Part shown: positions 1 to 5,430 of the stretch, piece by piece
Numbering within the stretch: position 1 is the stretch's first letter
Layout of the letters: every line of letters starts with the position of its first letter
Assembly: GCA_002424645.1 (NCBI GenBank)
Contig: DIKU01000082.1
Coordinates: forward strand, 34,670 to 41,355
Reading direction: 5' to 3'
Origin: Pelobacter sp. UBA5610
Lineage (GTDB): Bacteria; Desulfobacterota; Desulfuromonadia; Desulfuromonadales; Syntrophotaleaceae
DNA length: 6,686 bases
The notes under the pieces: model-generated
Databases searched by the model: none
What the model saw: only the letters and a program-made list of their open reading frames with translations
Told to the model about the DNA's origin: nothing
Program-made: the position numbers and the translations under genes

Positions 1-1863
1 GTGGCCCTCTCTGCACCCGGGGGCGTTTGGGTCGGGAGCAACACCACCACCTTTACCGGGGGGACGTCGGGTTCCTTGCTCCTGCGAAAAAATGCGCAAG
101 GCAATGTGACTCTGGGAATCGCTTCGGCCAGCCCGGCGTCGAGCAGCTATTCTTGTTATACAGGCAATGTTGCCAGTGATTGCAGCATAACTTTTCGGGA
201 TTCCGGTTTTGTGTTTGATGTGGCTGCGTTGACTTCCTGTCAAGACTCCACTGCGTTGACCATCCAAGCAGTGCGCAAGGATGCTAGCAGTCAGTTATGC
301 GTGGGGGATAGCAGTTTTGCCAACCAGACAGACAGGCCGGTCAATTTTTCCACTGCTTATATTACCCCCAATTCTCCCCAAAAAAGTCTGATAGTTAATG
401 GCGTCGCTCTACCCCTCAGTGGTGCGGCAACTGTGTTGCTCGATTTCGATAGTTCTGCCTTAAGCACGTTGTCCGTTCGTTATAACGATGCCGGCAAATT
501 GGGACTCACCGCCGCGTACTCCGGTACCGGAGTCGAAACAGGATTGAGCATGACCGGCAGCAGTCCCGAGTTTGTGGTGAGTCCTCATCATCTGCGGGTG
601 CGTGCTACCACCGATGGATCAACCTTGCTTAATAATGCTACCCCCAATGGTGATCCCCACTGGCCTGCCGGAGAGGATTTTGAAGTTGAAGTCGCCGGGG
701 TATGTGCCGATGGCACGGTAACGCCAAATTTTTCCGCGTCCACCGATCTTGACGCCACGGCCGGGAATCCTGCCGCCGGAGTGGTTACCGGCGGGCCGTT
801 TGCTGCCGGGGATTACAGCGCGGGAGTGGTAAATGGTACGGCCTCATACAGCGAGGTCGGTACCTTCACCCTGCAGGCGCAGGCCGCGAACTACCTGGGA
901 AGCGGGATCGATGTGACCGGCAGTACGACCGCCGGACGTTTTACGCCGCATCATTTCACCGCAACGCCCAACAGTCCGTTGTTTGCCACCGCCTGCAGTG
1001 TTGGCGGGTTTACCTATGTGGGACAAGCGTTTGACTATGCCCTGGCGCCGGCCATCATGGTAACCGCTCAGAACAAGCAGGGAGGCACCACGGCCAACTA
1101 TACCGGTACCTGGTGGAAGATGACCAACGCCAGCCTGTCGGACAAGACCTACAGCGCCGCCAAGGGAACGCTCGATCTTACCAACATCCCTGCTGTTGAC
1201 CCGGTGATTTCCGATTCGGGCGGAGGTAAGGGCGTACTGACCTTTGATGCCGGTAGCGGCCTGAGTTTTGCGCGTGGTGTTCCGGTCGCCCCGTTCGATG
1301 CGGACATCAGTTTGTCGATCAATGTGCTCGACACGGACGGTATCGCCGCTACGGCCAATCCCGTGACGTTCGGGGCGGCAACAGCCGGTAACGGTATTTC
1401 CTTCGATCATGGCAAGGCCATGCGTTGGGGCAGGGTATCCCTGAAGAATGCCTATGGTTCGGAGTTGTTGCCTTTGTCCATGCCGCTGCGTGCCGAGTAT
1501 TTCGACGGCACTTCCTTTGTGAAGAATACCGGGGACGGTTGTACGGCGCTGGCGCTTACCCAGCTGGAACTTAAGAGTGGAACGACGACCGTTACCGGTG
1601 ATCAGCCCGTTGCCGTTGGTAGCGGCAGCAGTCAGGCTTCTTTGGGCCATATCCCCATGCTTGCCGGGGATGCCGGATTGACTTTCAGCGCTCCCGGCTC
1701 CAACGGTTATATTCAGGTGCGCACCGATCTGACATTGCTGCCCTGGCTGCGTTACGACTGGGACGGAGACGGCAGTCATGATGATAGTCCTTCCGCGCGC
1801 GCCAGCTTCGGGATTTACAAGGGGCGGCCGGGGATGATCTATATGCGGGAGAGCTTCCGCTGA
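1..1863 (+). CDS. MshQ-like DUF6701 surface/pilus-associated protein, 5'-truncated
   Basis: This is the C-terminal 620 residues of a larger secreted protein. The frame is open from base 1, and the GTG there is probably an internal valine, so the true start lies upstream. The last ~300 residues match my memory of the DUF6701 domain of MshQ-type proteins: RFTPHHF (313-319), a GFTYVGQAF segment (336-344), GRVSLKNAYGSELLPL (477-492), a Cys-containing GDGCTAL (511-517), and the ending LPWLRYDWDGDG (580-591) followed by ARASFGIYKGRPGMIYMRESF. A second PHHL motif (195-198) suggests an upstream repeat of the same beta-sandwich module. The fragment is Ser/Thr/Gly/Ala-rich with few charges and seven Cys (52, 61, 80, 100, 235, 332, 514), as expected of an exported beta-rich protein that may form disulfides. 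MshQ proteins sit with MSHA/type IV pilus minor pilins and are thought to act in surface attachment. No pilin gene is visible here, so it may close a pilus operon lying to the left. Family call is firm; function is inferred. Confidence 0.88.
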   Translation: MALSAPGGVWVGSNTTTFTGGTSGSLLLRKNAQGNVTLGIASASPASSSYSCYTGNVASDCSITFRDSGFVFDVAALTSCQDSTALTIQAVRKDASSQLCVGDSSFANQTDRPVNFSTAYITPNSPQKSLIVNGVALPLSGAATVLLDFDSSALSTLSVRYNDAGKLGLTAAYSGTGVETGLSMTGSSPEFVVSPHHLRVRATTDGSTLLNNATPNGDPHWPAGEDFEVEVAGVCADGTVTPNFSASTDLDATAGNPAAGVVTGGPFAAGDYSAGVVNGTASYSEVGTFTLQAQAANYLGSGIDVTGSTTAGRFTPHHFTATPNSPLFATACSVGGFTYVGQAFDYALAPAIMVTAQNKQGGTTANYTGTWWKMTNASLSDKTYSAAKGTLDLTNIPAVDPVISDSGGGKGVLTFDAGSGLSFARGVPVAPFDADISLSINVLDTDGIAATANPVTFGAATAGNGISFDHGKAMRWGRVSLKNAYGSELLPLSMPLRAEYFDGTSFVKNTGDGCTALALTQLELKSGTTTVTGDQPVAVGSGSSQASLGHIPMLAGDAGLTFSAPGSNGYIQVRTDLTLLPWLRYDWDGDGSHDDSPSARASFGIYKGRPGMIYMRESFR

Positions 1864-2204
1864 ACAGGGAGCGCAAGTTGGTTTGAATTTCCTCGGCCAG
1901 GAATAGCCGGGGGGAATGCCGAAAACCACAAACAGACTATCCTCACGCTCGTTCGCTTTGCTTTGCGACTTTGCGGCTTTAGCGACGAAAGGAGCGGGCG
2001 TGTGATGCCTTTGACAGTCTTTGATCGCGTATTCTCTGGGGAATAATGGTTCTGTAGATTTCGGGCGATTGCTGTTCCATCCAGAAAATCGAGGTGGTCT
2101 TACATCGAAGGTGGACTTGACCAAGGGCCAGGCTTCGTATTTACTTGAGAAGAACTTTGCAACTTTCAATACATGACAAACCAACGGGAAAGGATCCCCT
2201 TATC
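1864..2204. other. 341-base spacer between the adhesin gene and proC, with degenerate repeats
   Basis: I see no convincing gene here. A frame on the - strand stays open across the spacer and into the adhesin gene, but it has no supporting motif. The spacer holds a CTTTGCGA-type tandem repeat (1956-1985), annotated separately. A weak CCTCGGC/GCCGGGG stem lies near 1890-1912; with no T-run after it, it is not a convincing terminator. A possible sigma70-like pair for proC is TTGACC (2117-2122) with TTTACT (2140-2145, 17-base spacing), or TTGAGA (2145-2150) with AATACA (2168-2173). Both are weak matches and unproven. An AAAGGA Shine-Dalgarno-like stretch (2189-2194) precedes the proC ATG. Confidence 0.6.
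1946..1996. repeat. Degenerate 8-base tandem repeat inside an imperfect inverted repeat
   Basis: The units CTTTGCGA (1961-1968), CTTTGCGG (1969-1976) and CTTTAGCGA (1977-1985) follow each other, preceded by a shortened CTTTG at 1956-1960. The block is bracketed by CGCTC (1946-1950) and GAGCG (1992-1996), with an inner TCGC (1953-1956) facing GCGA (1982-1985), so the segment can fold back on itself imperfectly. Sequences of this GCAAAG-rich kind are typical of dispersed intergenic repeats in many bacterial genomes. Whether this one recurs elsewhere in the genome cannot be seen from the window. Confidence 0.5.
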
Positions 2205-3017
2205 ATGACAGCTCTGGGCAATATCGGTTTTATCGGCGGTGGCAATATGGGCGAGGCCCTTATCAAGGGATTGGTCAAGGCCGCTGTTCCTGCGCAGAAC
2301 ATCCGGGTGGCTGAACCCAACGAGTCGCGTGCCCGGCAGTTGACGGAGCGTTACGGCGTCAACTGCAGCAGCGATGCCGCCGAAGTGGTGCAGCACAGCG
2401 ACCTGATCGTGTTGGCAATCAAGCCACAGATCGTGCCTGCTGCCATGCCGGGCATCGCCGCGGCGTTCAGCGATGCCAAGTTGCTGGTATCGATTGCGGC
2501 CGGAGTGACCAGCCGCTCCCTTGAAGAGTATTTTGATGGCGCGCCTCGCGTGGTGCGCGTCATGCCCAATACCCCGGCATTGTCCGGTGCGGGCGCTACC
2601 GCTCTGTGTGCGGGTCTGCATGCCACCAAGGAGGACCTGGCGATGGCCATCCACCTGTTCGAGGGGGTAGGGACGGTGCATGTGGTCAGTGAAGCCCAGA
2701 TGGACGCTGTCACCGGTCTGTCCGGCAGCGGCCCGGCCTATGTTTACATGGTGATCGAGGCGATGGCTGCCGGCGGCGTTCTGGAAGGCCTGCCGATGGA
2801 TACGGCATTGGCCCTGGCAACCCAGACGGTTTTTGGCACGGCGCTGCTGGTGAAGGAAAGCGGCGAACACCCGGCAGTGTTGCGCGATAAAGTCTGTTCA
2901 CCCGGCGGCACCACGATCGCGGCCGTCAAGGCGCTGGAAGAGAAGGGGCTGCGCGCGGCCCTTATCAAGGGCGTCTCCAAGGCGGCGAAGCGTTCGCGGG
3001 AGCTTGGTAAGGGGTAG
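2205..3017 (+). CDS. proC: Pyrroline-5-carboxylate reductase
   Basis: ProC reduces 1-pyrroline-5-carboxylate to L-proline with NAD(P)H, the final step of proline biosynthesis, in the cytoplasm. The 270-residue length is normal for the family. The N-terminal Rossmann fold shows the dinucleotide-binding loop IGFIGGGNMGEALI (7-20), then AIKPQ (71-75), SIAAGVTSRSLEEYF (96-110) and VVRVMPNTPALSGAG (116-130). The C-terminal dimerisation and substrate domain has TGLSGSGPAYVYMVIEAM (170-187) and the P5CR signature DKVCSPGGTTIAAVKALE (228-245). I chose the ATG at 2205: it begins right at the conserved fold and has AAAGGA 10 bases upstream. An in-frame ATG at 2145 would add 20 residues (MRRTLQLSIHDKPTGKDPLI) that are not family-like. 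The gene stands alone between two repeat-bearing spacers, so it is probably a single-gene transcript ending at the hairpin near 3300. All expected motifs are intact. Confidence 0.97.
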   Translation: MTALGNIGFIGGGNMGEALIKGLVKAAVPAQNIRVAEPNESRARQLTERYGVNCSSDAAEVVQHSDLIVLAIKPQIVPAAMPGIAAAFSDAKLLVSIAAGVTSRSLEEYFDGAPRVVRVMPNTPALSGAGATALCAGLHATKEDLAMAIHLFEGVGTVHVVSEAQMDAVTGLSGSGPAYVYMVIEAMAAGGVLEGLPMDTALALATQTVFGTALLVKESGEHPAVLRDKVCSPGGTTIAAVKALEEKGLRAALIKGVSKAAKRSRELGKG

Positions 3018-3091
3018 CTTTTCGTCACTAATTTTTACCCAATACTCAGGATCGCAGCCTGAGACCGCGGGGTTGCGCCCCCGCCCGGCGC

Positions 3092-3123
3092 CTTACTCTT
3101 TTAATACGCCTCAAAAGAGTAAG
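3092..3123. repeat. Perfect 11-base inverted repeat
   Basis: CTTACTCTTTT (3092-3102) is the exact reverse complement of AAAAGAGTAAG (3113-3123), with a 10-base loop between them. It is AT-richer than the GC-rich stems on either side. No T-run follows on the + strand, so it is not a classical terminator. It could be an RNA-stability hairpin on the proC transcript or the end of a repeat element. Confidence 0.7.
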
Positions 3124-3184
3124 CAGAAAAGCGCGCCCCTTTCCTGGCCCGCCTGCGGCGGGTACCCTGCGCTACGTAACCGTC

Positions 3185-3233
3185 GGGCGGGCGGAAGAGA
3201 TTCGCTGCGCTCAGTCTTCCGCCTGTTTCGCCC
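3185..3233. repeat. Long imperfect hairpin
   Basis: GGCGGAAGA (3190-3198) pairs perfectly with TCTTCCGCC (3215-3223). Immediately outside, GGGCG (3185-3189) pairs with CGCCC (3229-3233) across a five-base TGTTT bulge (3224-3228). The 16-base loop is GC-rich. The bulged two-part stem resembles REP-type palindromes. No function can be read from the sequence alone. Confidence 0.6.
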
Positions 3234-3285
3234 GTCGACTGCTTCGCTCCGGCTGCGTCACAGGGGGATACCAGTAAGAATAATC

Positions 3286-3315
3286 AAAAAAGGCCGATCG
3301 CACGATCGGCCTTTT
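3286..3315. terminator. Bidirectional intrinsic terminator between convergent genes
   Basis: GGCCGATCG (3292-3300) pairs with CGATCGGCC (3303-3311), and the stem is extended by flanking A/T pairs. On the + strand it ends in TTTT (3312-3315), serving proC. On the - strand the six As at 3286-3291 read as a T6 tract, serving the membrane-protein gene whose stop codon is about 30 bases away. The T-run is better on the - strand. The perfect stem would leave only a 2-base loop, so the closing pair probably opens. Confidence 0.88.
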
Positions 3316-3346
3316 CTTCGTTTGAAACAGAGCTGCCAAAGTGGCC

Positions 3347-3727
3347 TTAGAAGGTCATGATCAGATCGATGGCGATGGCGACCACCGACAGGACAAAAAT
3401 GATCAGGTAGTTCAGGCCTTCCTTGCTGACGGTCAGGGATGACAGGATATAGCGAATGGCTTCGCGATCGTCATCGCCGAGCGTGCCGGCCTTGAGTTTG
3501 GGCAGAAGCTCCATGCCGATGATGGTACGGCGGCGCTTGAGGGTAATGCGGTAGCGATAAAGGAAAAACATGCAGTAGCCGATGACCCCCACATACCAGA
3601 TGGGCCGAAACAATGCGGGCCACAGGCTGTTGGCCATGGGCAGAATCCGGAAACACAGAGAGGACAAAAGGCCAGTCAGAAAGAATCCGTAAATGACGTA
3701 GGGGGGTACTTCCTTGGGTGGGGTCAT
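3347..3727 (-). CDS. Small three-helix membrane protein of unknown function
   Basis: I do not recognise a named family for this 126-residue protein. Three hydrophobic segments are clear: about 10-30 (YVIYGFFLTGLLSSLCFRIL), 41-58 (RPIWYVGVIGYCMFFLYR) and 104-124 (GLNYLIIFVLSVVAIAIDLIM). The loop between helices 2 and 3 begins YRYRITLKRRR and continues as a hydrophilic stretch with a GDDDRE acidic patch (84-89). By the positive-inside rule this loop lies in the cytoplasm, which puts the C-terminus outside. The start is the ATG at 3725-3727; the Shine-Dalgarno is weak (only GAG within GTTAATCACC context), so translation may be modest. A terminator follows about 30 bases after the stop. It lies 96 bases downstream of the cysteine-rich gene with a hairpin between, so it may be a separate unit or a partly attenuated operon tail. 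Coding is supported by hydrophobicity pattern and clean boundaries. Confidence 0.8.
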   Translation of the reverse strand: MTPPKEVPPYVIYGFFLTGLLSSLCFRILPMANSLWPALFRPIWYVGVIGYCMFFLYRYRITLKRRRTIIGMELLPKLKAGTLGDDDREAIRYILSSLTVSKEGLNYLIIFVLSVVAIAIDLIMTF

Positions 3728-3767
3728 GGTGATTAACTCAAATTGTTAGACGTAGGACGAAAAGCCG

Positions 3768-3782
3768 TGACCTTTTGGGTCA
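3768..3782. promoter_or_regulatory. Dyad TGACC-N5-GGTCA upstream of the membrane-protein gene
   Basis: TGACC (3768-3772) and GGTCA (3778-3782) form a perfect two-fold symmetric site with a TTTTG spacer, 41 bases upstream of the start codon at 3727 on the - strand. Its position and form suit an operator for a dimeric regulator. A small RNA hairpin is the other reading. I found no convincing promoter hexamers beside it, so the role is conjectural. Confidence 0.35.
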
Positions 3783-3798
3783 TGGATACGATATGCCA

Positions 3799-3832
3799 AA
3801 GGCCGTTTCCCGGGGAAACGGCCTTATTTTTT
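3799..3832. terminator. Strong 12-bp hairpin overlapping the stop codon of the cysteine-rich gene
   Basis: AAGGCCGTTTCC (3799-3810) pairs perfectly with GGAAACGGCCTT (3814-3825) around a 3-base CGG loop. The TAA stop of the - strand gene (3824-3826) sits in the base of this stem. On the - strand only three Ts follow the hairpin, so termination there may be partial. On the + strand it is followed by ATTTTTT, a better tract, but those Ts are the complement of the AAA AAA lysine codons ending the gene, and no + strand gene lies just upstream. It probably marks the 3' end, or an attenuation point, of the - strand operon. Confidence 0.65.
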
Positions 3833-4036
3833 ACAACGGCAAGAAGTGCAGGCCGAAGCTTCCCGTGCTTTTTTCTCCGCATATTCGCGGTTTACCTTTT
3901 CGTAAAGTTCGATCTGTTCGGCCATGGAGAGCTTTTTTTTGCTCGATCTGCCGTGACCGAGACAGGCGGCACAGCGTATATCGGAACACCATTGGCAGAA
4001 TTGGCAGTCGGGACAGGGGTGTTTTTTCTCTTCCAT
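3824..4036 (-). CDS. Cysteine-rich 70-residue protein, putative metal-binding
   Basis: This short protein carries nine cysteines in two clusters. The N-terminal cluster is C8-x2-C11-x2-C14-x2-C17-x4-C22-x2-C25; the C-terminal one is C63-x2-C66-x-C68 just before the final Lys-Lys. Between them lies a charged, probably helical linker (about 31-59, KKKLSMAEQIELYEKVNREYAEKKAREA). The spacing suggests zinc-ribbon-like or Fe-S coordination, but I cannot name a family. There is no signal peptide, so it should be cytoplasmic. The start is well supported: ATG at 4034-4036 has GAGGTG (complement of 4044-4049) seven bases upstream. A longer reading in another frame of the same strand lacks the Cys pattern. 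It lies 72 bases after the MATE-like gene and is probably in the same transcript. The stop codon is embedded in a strong hairpin. Confidence 0.82.
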   Translation of the reverse strand: MEEKKHPCPDCQFCQWCSDIRCAACLGHGRSSKKKLSMAEQIELYEKVNREYAEKKAREASACTSCRCKK

Positions 4037-4108
4037 AGCGCATCACCTCGATGGTTCATTGTAGGGCCAGCTTTGAGACGTGGCAAGGTCTTTTTTACCG
4101 TGTCGTCT

Positions 4109-5386
4109 TCAGAGGACGAGGCGGCGGCGCTGGTGGTTGAGATACCAGGCTTCGCAGTACTCGCAGGTGAGTAACAGGAAAATGGCCAGGGCGATACCCG
4201 GTATGGGAACGGGACTCAGCATGGCCAAAGGCCAGGCCACCGCCAGGTAGGCGACTTTGGCCACGGTAGCCCAACCAAGGACACCGGTGCGGTGACACTG
4301 CGCAAATACGCCGCGCCATAGGTTTACCGCCCCGTACAGGACGGGGAACAGGGCGCAGCTGGCAAGGGGCAAGGCAATATAGGCGCGTAGATCGGCTTTC
4401 AGTCCCATGCACCAGCCCAGTACCGGCACATTGAGAGGGTAGGCCACCGCCAGCATAATCAGCGCCATGATCGCTGCCACAAGCCGGGAAAAACGCATCA
4501 GTACGCGATAGTCCCGCTGGTCGTGAACCAGTGCCTGGTAAGCCTGCTGCAGGTTGCGCATGGGGCCGGCCAACAAAAAAATGAAGCCGCGAATGACTCC
4601 GAAGGCTGCCAGGGCGATGGTGGCGTCGGGCAGGCGACTGACGATGGCGCTGATCATCAGGGGGATCACCTGTTGCATGGAAGACGAAAAGGCCAATGGC
4701 AGGCTGTAGCGAAACGTTTCGCGTACGCCATGTTCAACGCTGCCTGTGGACATGATTCCGCATTTGCAGGCAAACCAGAGCATCATCAGGCTTTCCACCG
4801 CAATACATCCCAGCAGGCCCAGCGCGCCGAGTTGCGGACCCGGGACGTGTCCGCCTGCCAATAGCAGGATGACAACCAGAGAGCCAATTCGGATCAGAGT
4901 GGCCAGGGATACCAGTTCGGTGCGATGGGCGCGCATGACTATCCCTTGACATAGTCCGCGTATTCCGGTGAAGAAGGGCAAGAAAGCCAGAATTGCAATG
5001 ACCTCGCGGGCCCGTTTTGCAAGGTCGGGGGATACGCCGATGAGTTTCTCAAAGATGAATTGACCAAAGGGGGTCCAGGCAATCAGGGCCAGCATCACCG
5101 AAATACCCGAGGAGGCAGCCAGCACAAACAACGTGACGCTCATCAGAGAACGGCGACCGCGCACCAGGGCGAGAGCAATGGTGTGGTTCTGATACCCGGG
5201 GGAAGCCAGGAACAGGTGCAGGGCGATGGCGACCGCAAAGGCAGCCAGATTGGCAACGGCTTCGGCCTGGCGCGCCAGGGCCATGTTGATAATGTTATGG
5301 GAAAAGCTCATCAACTGGACATTGAGCATCAGCGGGAAGAAAAATCGGGAAATCTGTCGCAGGGACAGTGGCGTTGCTTGGTTCAT
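4109..5386 (-). CDS. MATE/MOP-fold (ANKH-like) multispanning membrane transporter
   Basis: This 425-residue inner-membrane protein is hydrophobic almost throughout, consistent with about 12 helices, near the usual MATE size. The opening LSLRQISRFFFPLMLNVQLM (7-26) and the segment NLAAFAVAIALHLFLASPGY (46-65) resemble bacterial members of the MATE/ANKH-like branch of the MOP superfamily. An internal repeat is visible: LAAF (47-50), A61, P63 and ALV (73-75) recur at 259-262, A273, P275 and ALV (285-287), all with the same 212-residue offset, as expected for the two-domain duplicated MOP fold. MATE proteins export organic compounds using Na+ or H+ gradients, while ANKH is linked to pyrophosphate, ATP or citrate export; the substrate here is unknown. 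I prefer the ATG at 5384-5386; an in-frame TTG at 5398 would add four residues. Neither has an ideal Shine-Dalgarno (ACGGA lies 12 bases before the ATG). It begins 44 bases after the HAD phosphatase gene, suggesting co-transcription. Confidence 0.85.
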   Translation of the reverse strand: MNQATPLSLRQISRFFFPLMLNVQLMSFSHNIINMALARQAEAVANLAAFAVAIALHLFLASPGYQNHTIALALVRGRRSLMSVTLFVLAASSGISVMLALIAWTPFGQFIFEKLIGVSPDLAKRAREVIAILAFLPFFTGIRGLCQGIVMRAHRTELVSLATLIRIGSLVVILLLAGGHVPGPQLGALGLLGCIAVESLMMLWFACKCGIMSTGSVEHGVRETFRYSLPLAFSSSMQQVIPLMISAIVSRLPDATIALAAFGVIRGFIFLLAGPMRNLQQAYQALVHDQRDYRVLMRFSRLVAAIMALIMLAVAYPLNVPVLGWCMGLKADLRAYIALPLASCALFPVLYGAVNLWRGVFAQCHRTGVLGWATVAKVAYLAVAWPLAMLSPVPIPGIALAIFLLLTCEYCEAWYLNHQRRRLVL

Positions 5387-5430
5387 GAAGAGGATCAATC
5401 CGTCCGGTAAAGGGGGGACGCGTGCCTTGC

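Larger units (their letters stand above)
3018..3285. repeat. Palindrome-rich intergenic element (REP/MITE-like) downstream of proC
   Basis: The 268 bases between the proC stop and the terminator contain at least four separate stem-loops: GCGGGG/CCCCGC (3067-3072 with 3079-3084), an 11-base perfect pair (3092-3102 with 3113-3123), CCCGCC/GGCGGG (3148-3153 with 3157-3162) and a 9+5-base pair around 3185-3233. None is followed by a T-run. A + strand frame crosses the region, but its product is Arg/Pro/Ser-rich with no motif and runs through the terminator, so I do not call it a gene. Density of palindromes and lack of coding signal suggest a dispersed repetitive extragenic element. Copy number in the genome is unknown. 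Confidence 0.55.

Noticed and set aside
844..2184. Long - strand open frame (446 codons) opposite the adhesin gene and spacer
   Set aside because: It is antisense to a clear DUF6701 C-terminal domain, has no motif or hydrophobic pattern, is rich in Arg, Gly and Thr, and its first hundred codons run through the repeat-bearing spacer.
2145..2204. In-frame upstream ATG for proC
   Set aside because: The 20 extra residues are not family-like and would precede the Rossmann motif; the ATG at 2205 is at the normal distance and has an AAAGGA upstream.
2166..2870. - strand open frame (234 codons) opposite proC
   Set aside because: It lies almost wholly antisense to an intact proC and its product has no recognisable domain; it is a shadow of the GC-rich codons.
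3004..3360. + strand open frame (118 codons) after proC
   Set aside because: Its product is Arg/Ser/Pro-rich with no motif, it overlaps the proC end, and it runs through four palindromes and the terminator; such frames are typical of repeat elements.
3791..3805. Possible sigma54-type promoter (TGGCAT on the - strand) before the membrane-protein gene
   Set aside because: The -12 GC element is missing at the right spacing, and the candidate overlaps the hairpin arm.
3743..4174. + strand open frame (143 codons) across the cysteine-rich gene
   Set aside because: It is antisense to a gene with a strong ribosome binding site and regular Cys pattern, and it passes through the 12-bp hairpin.
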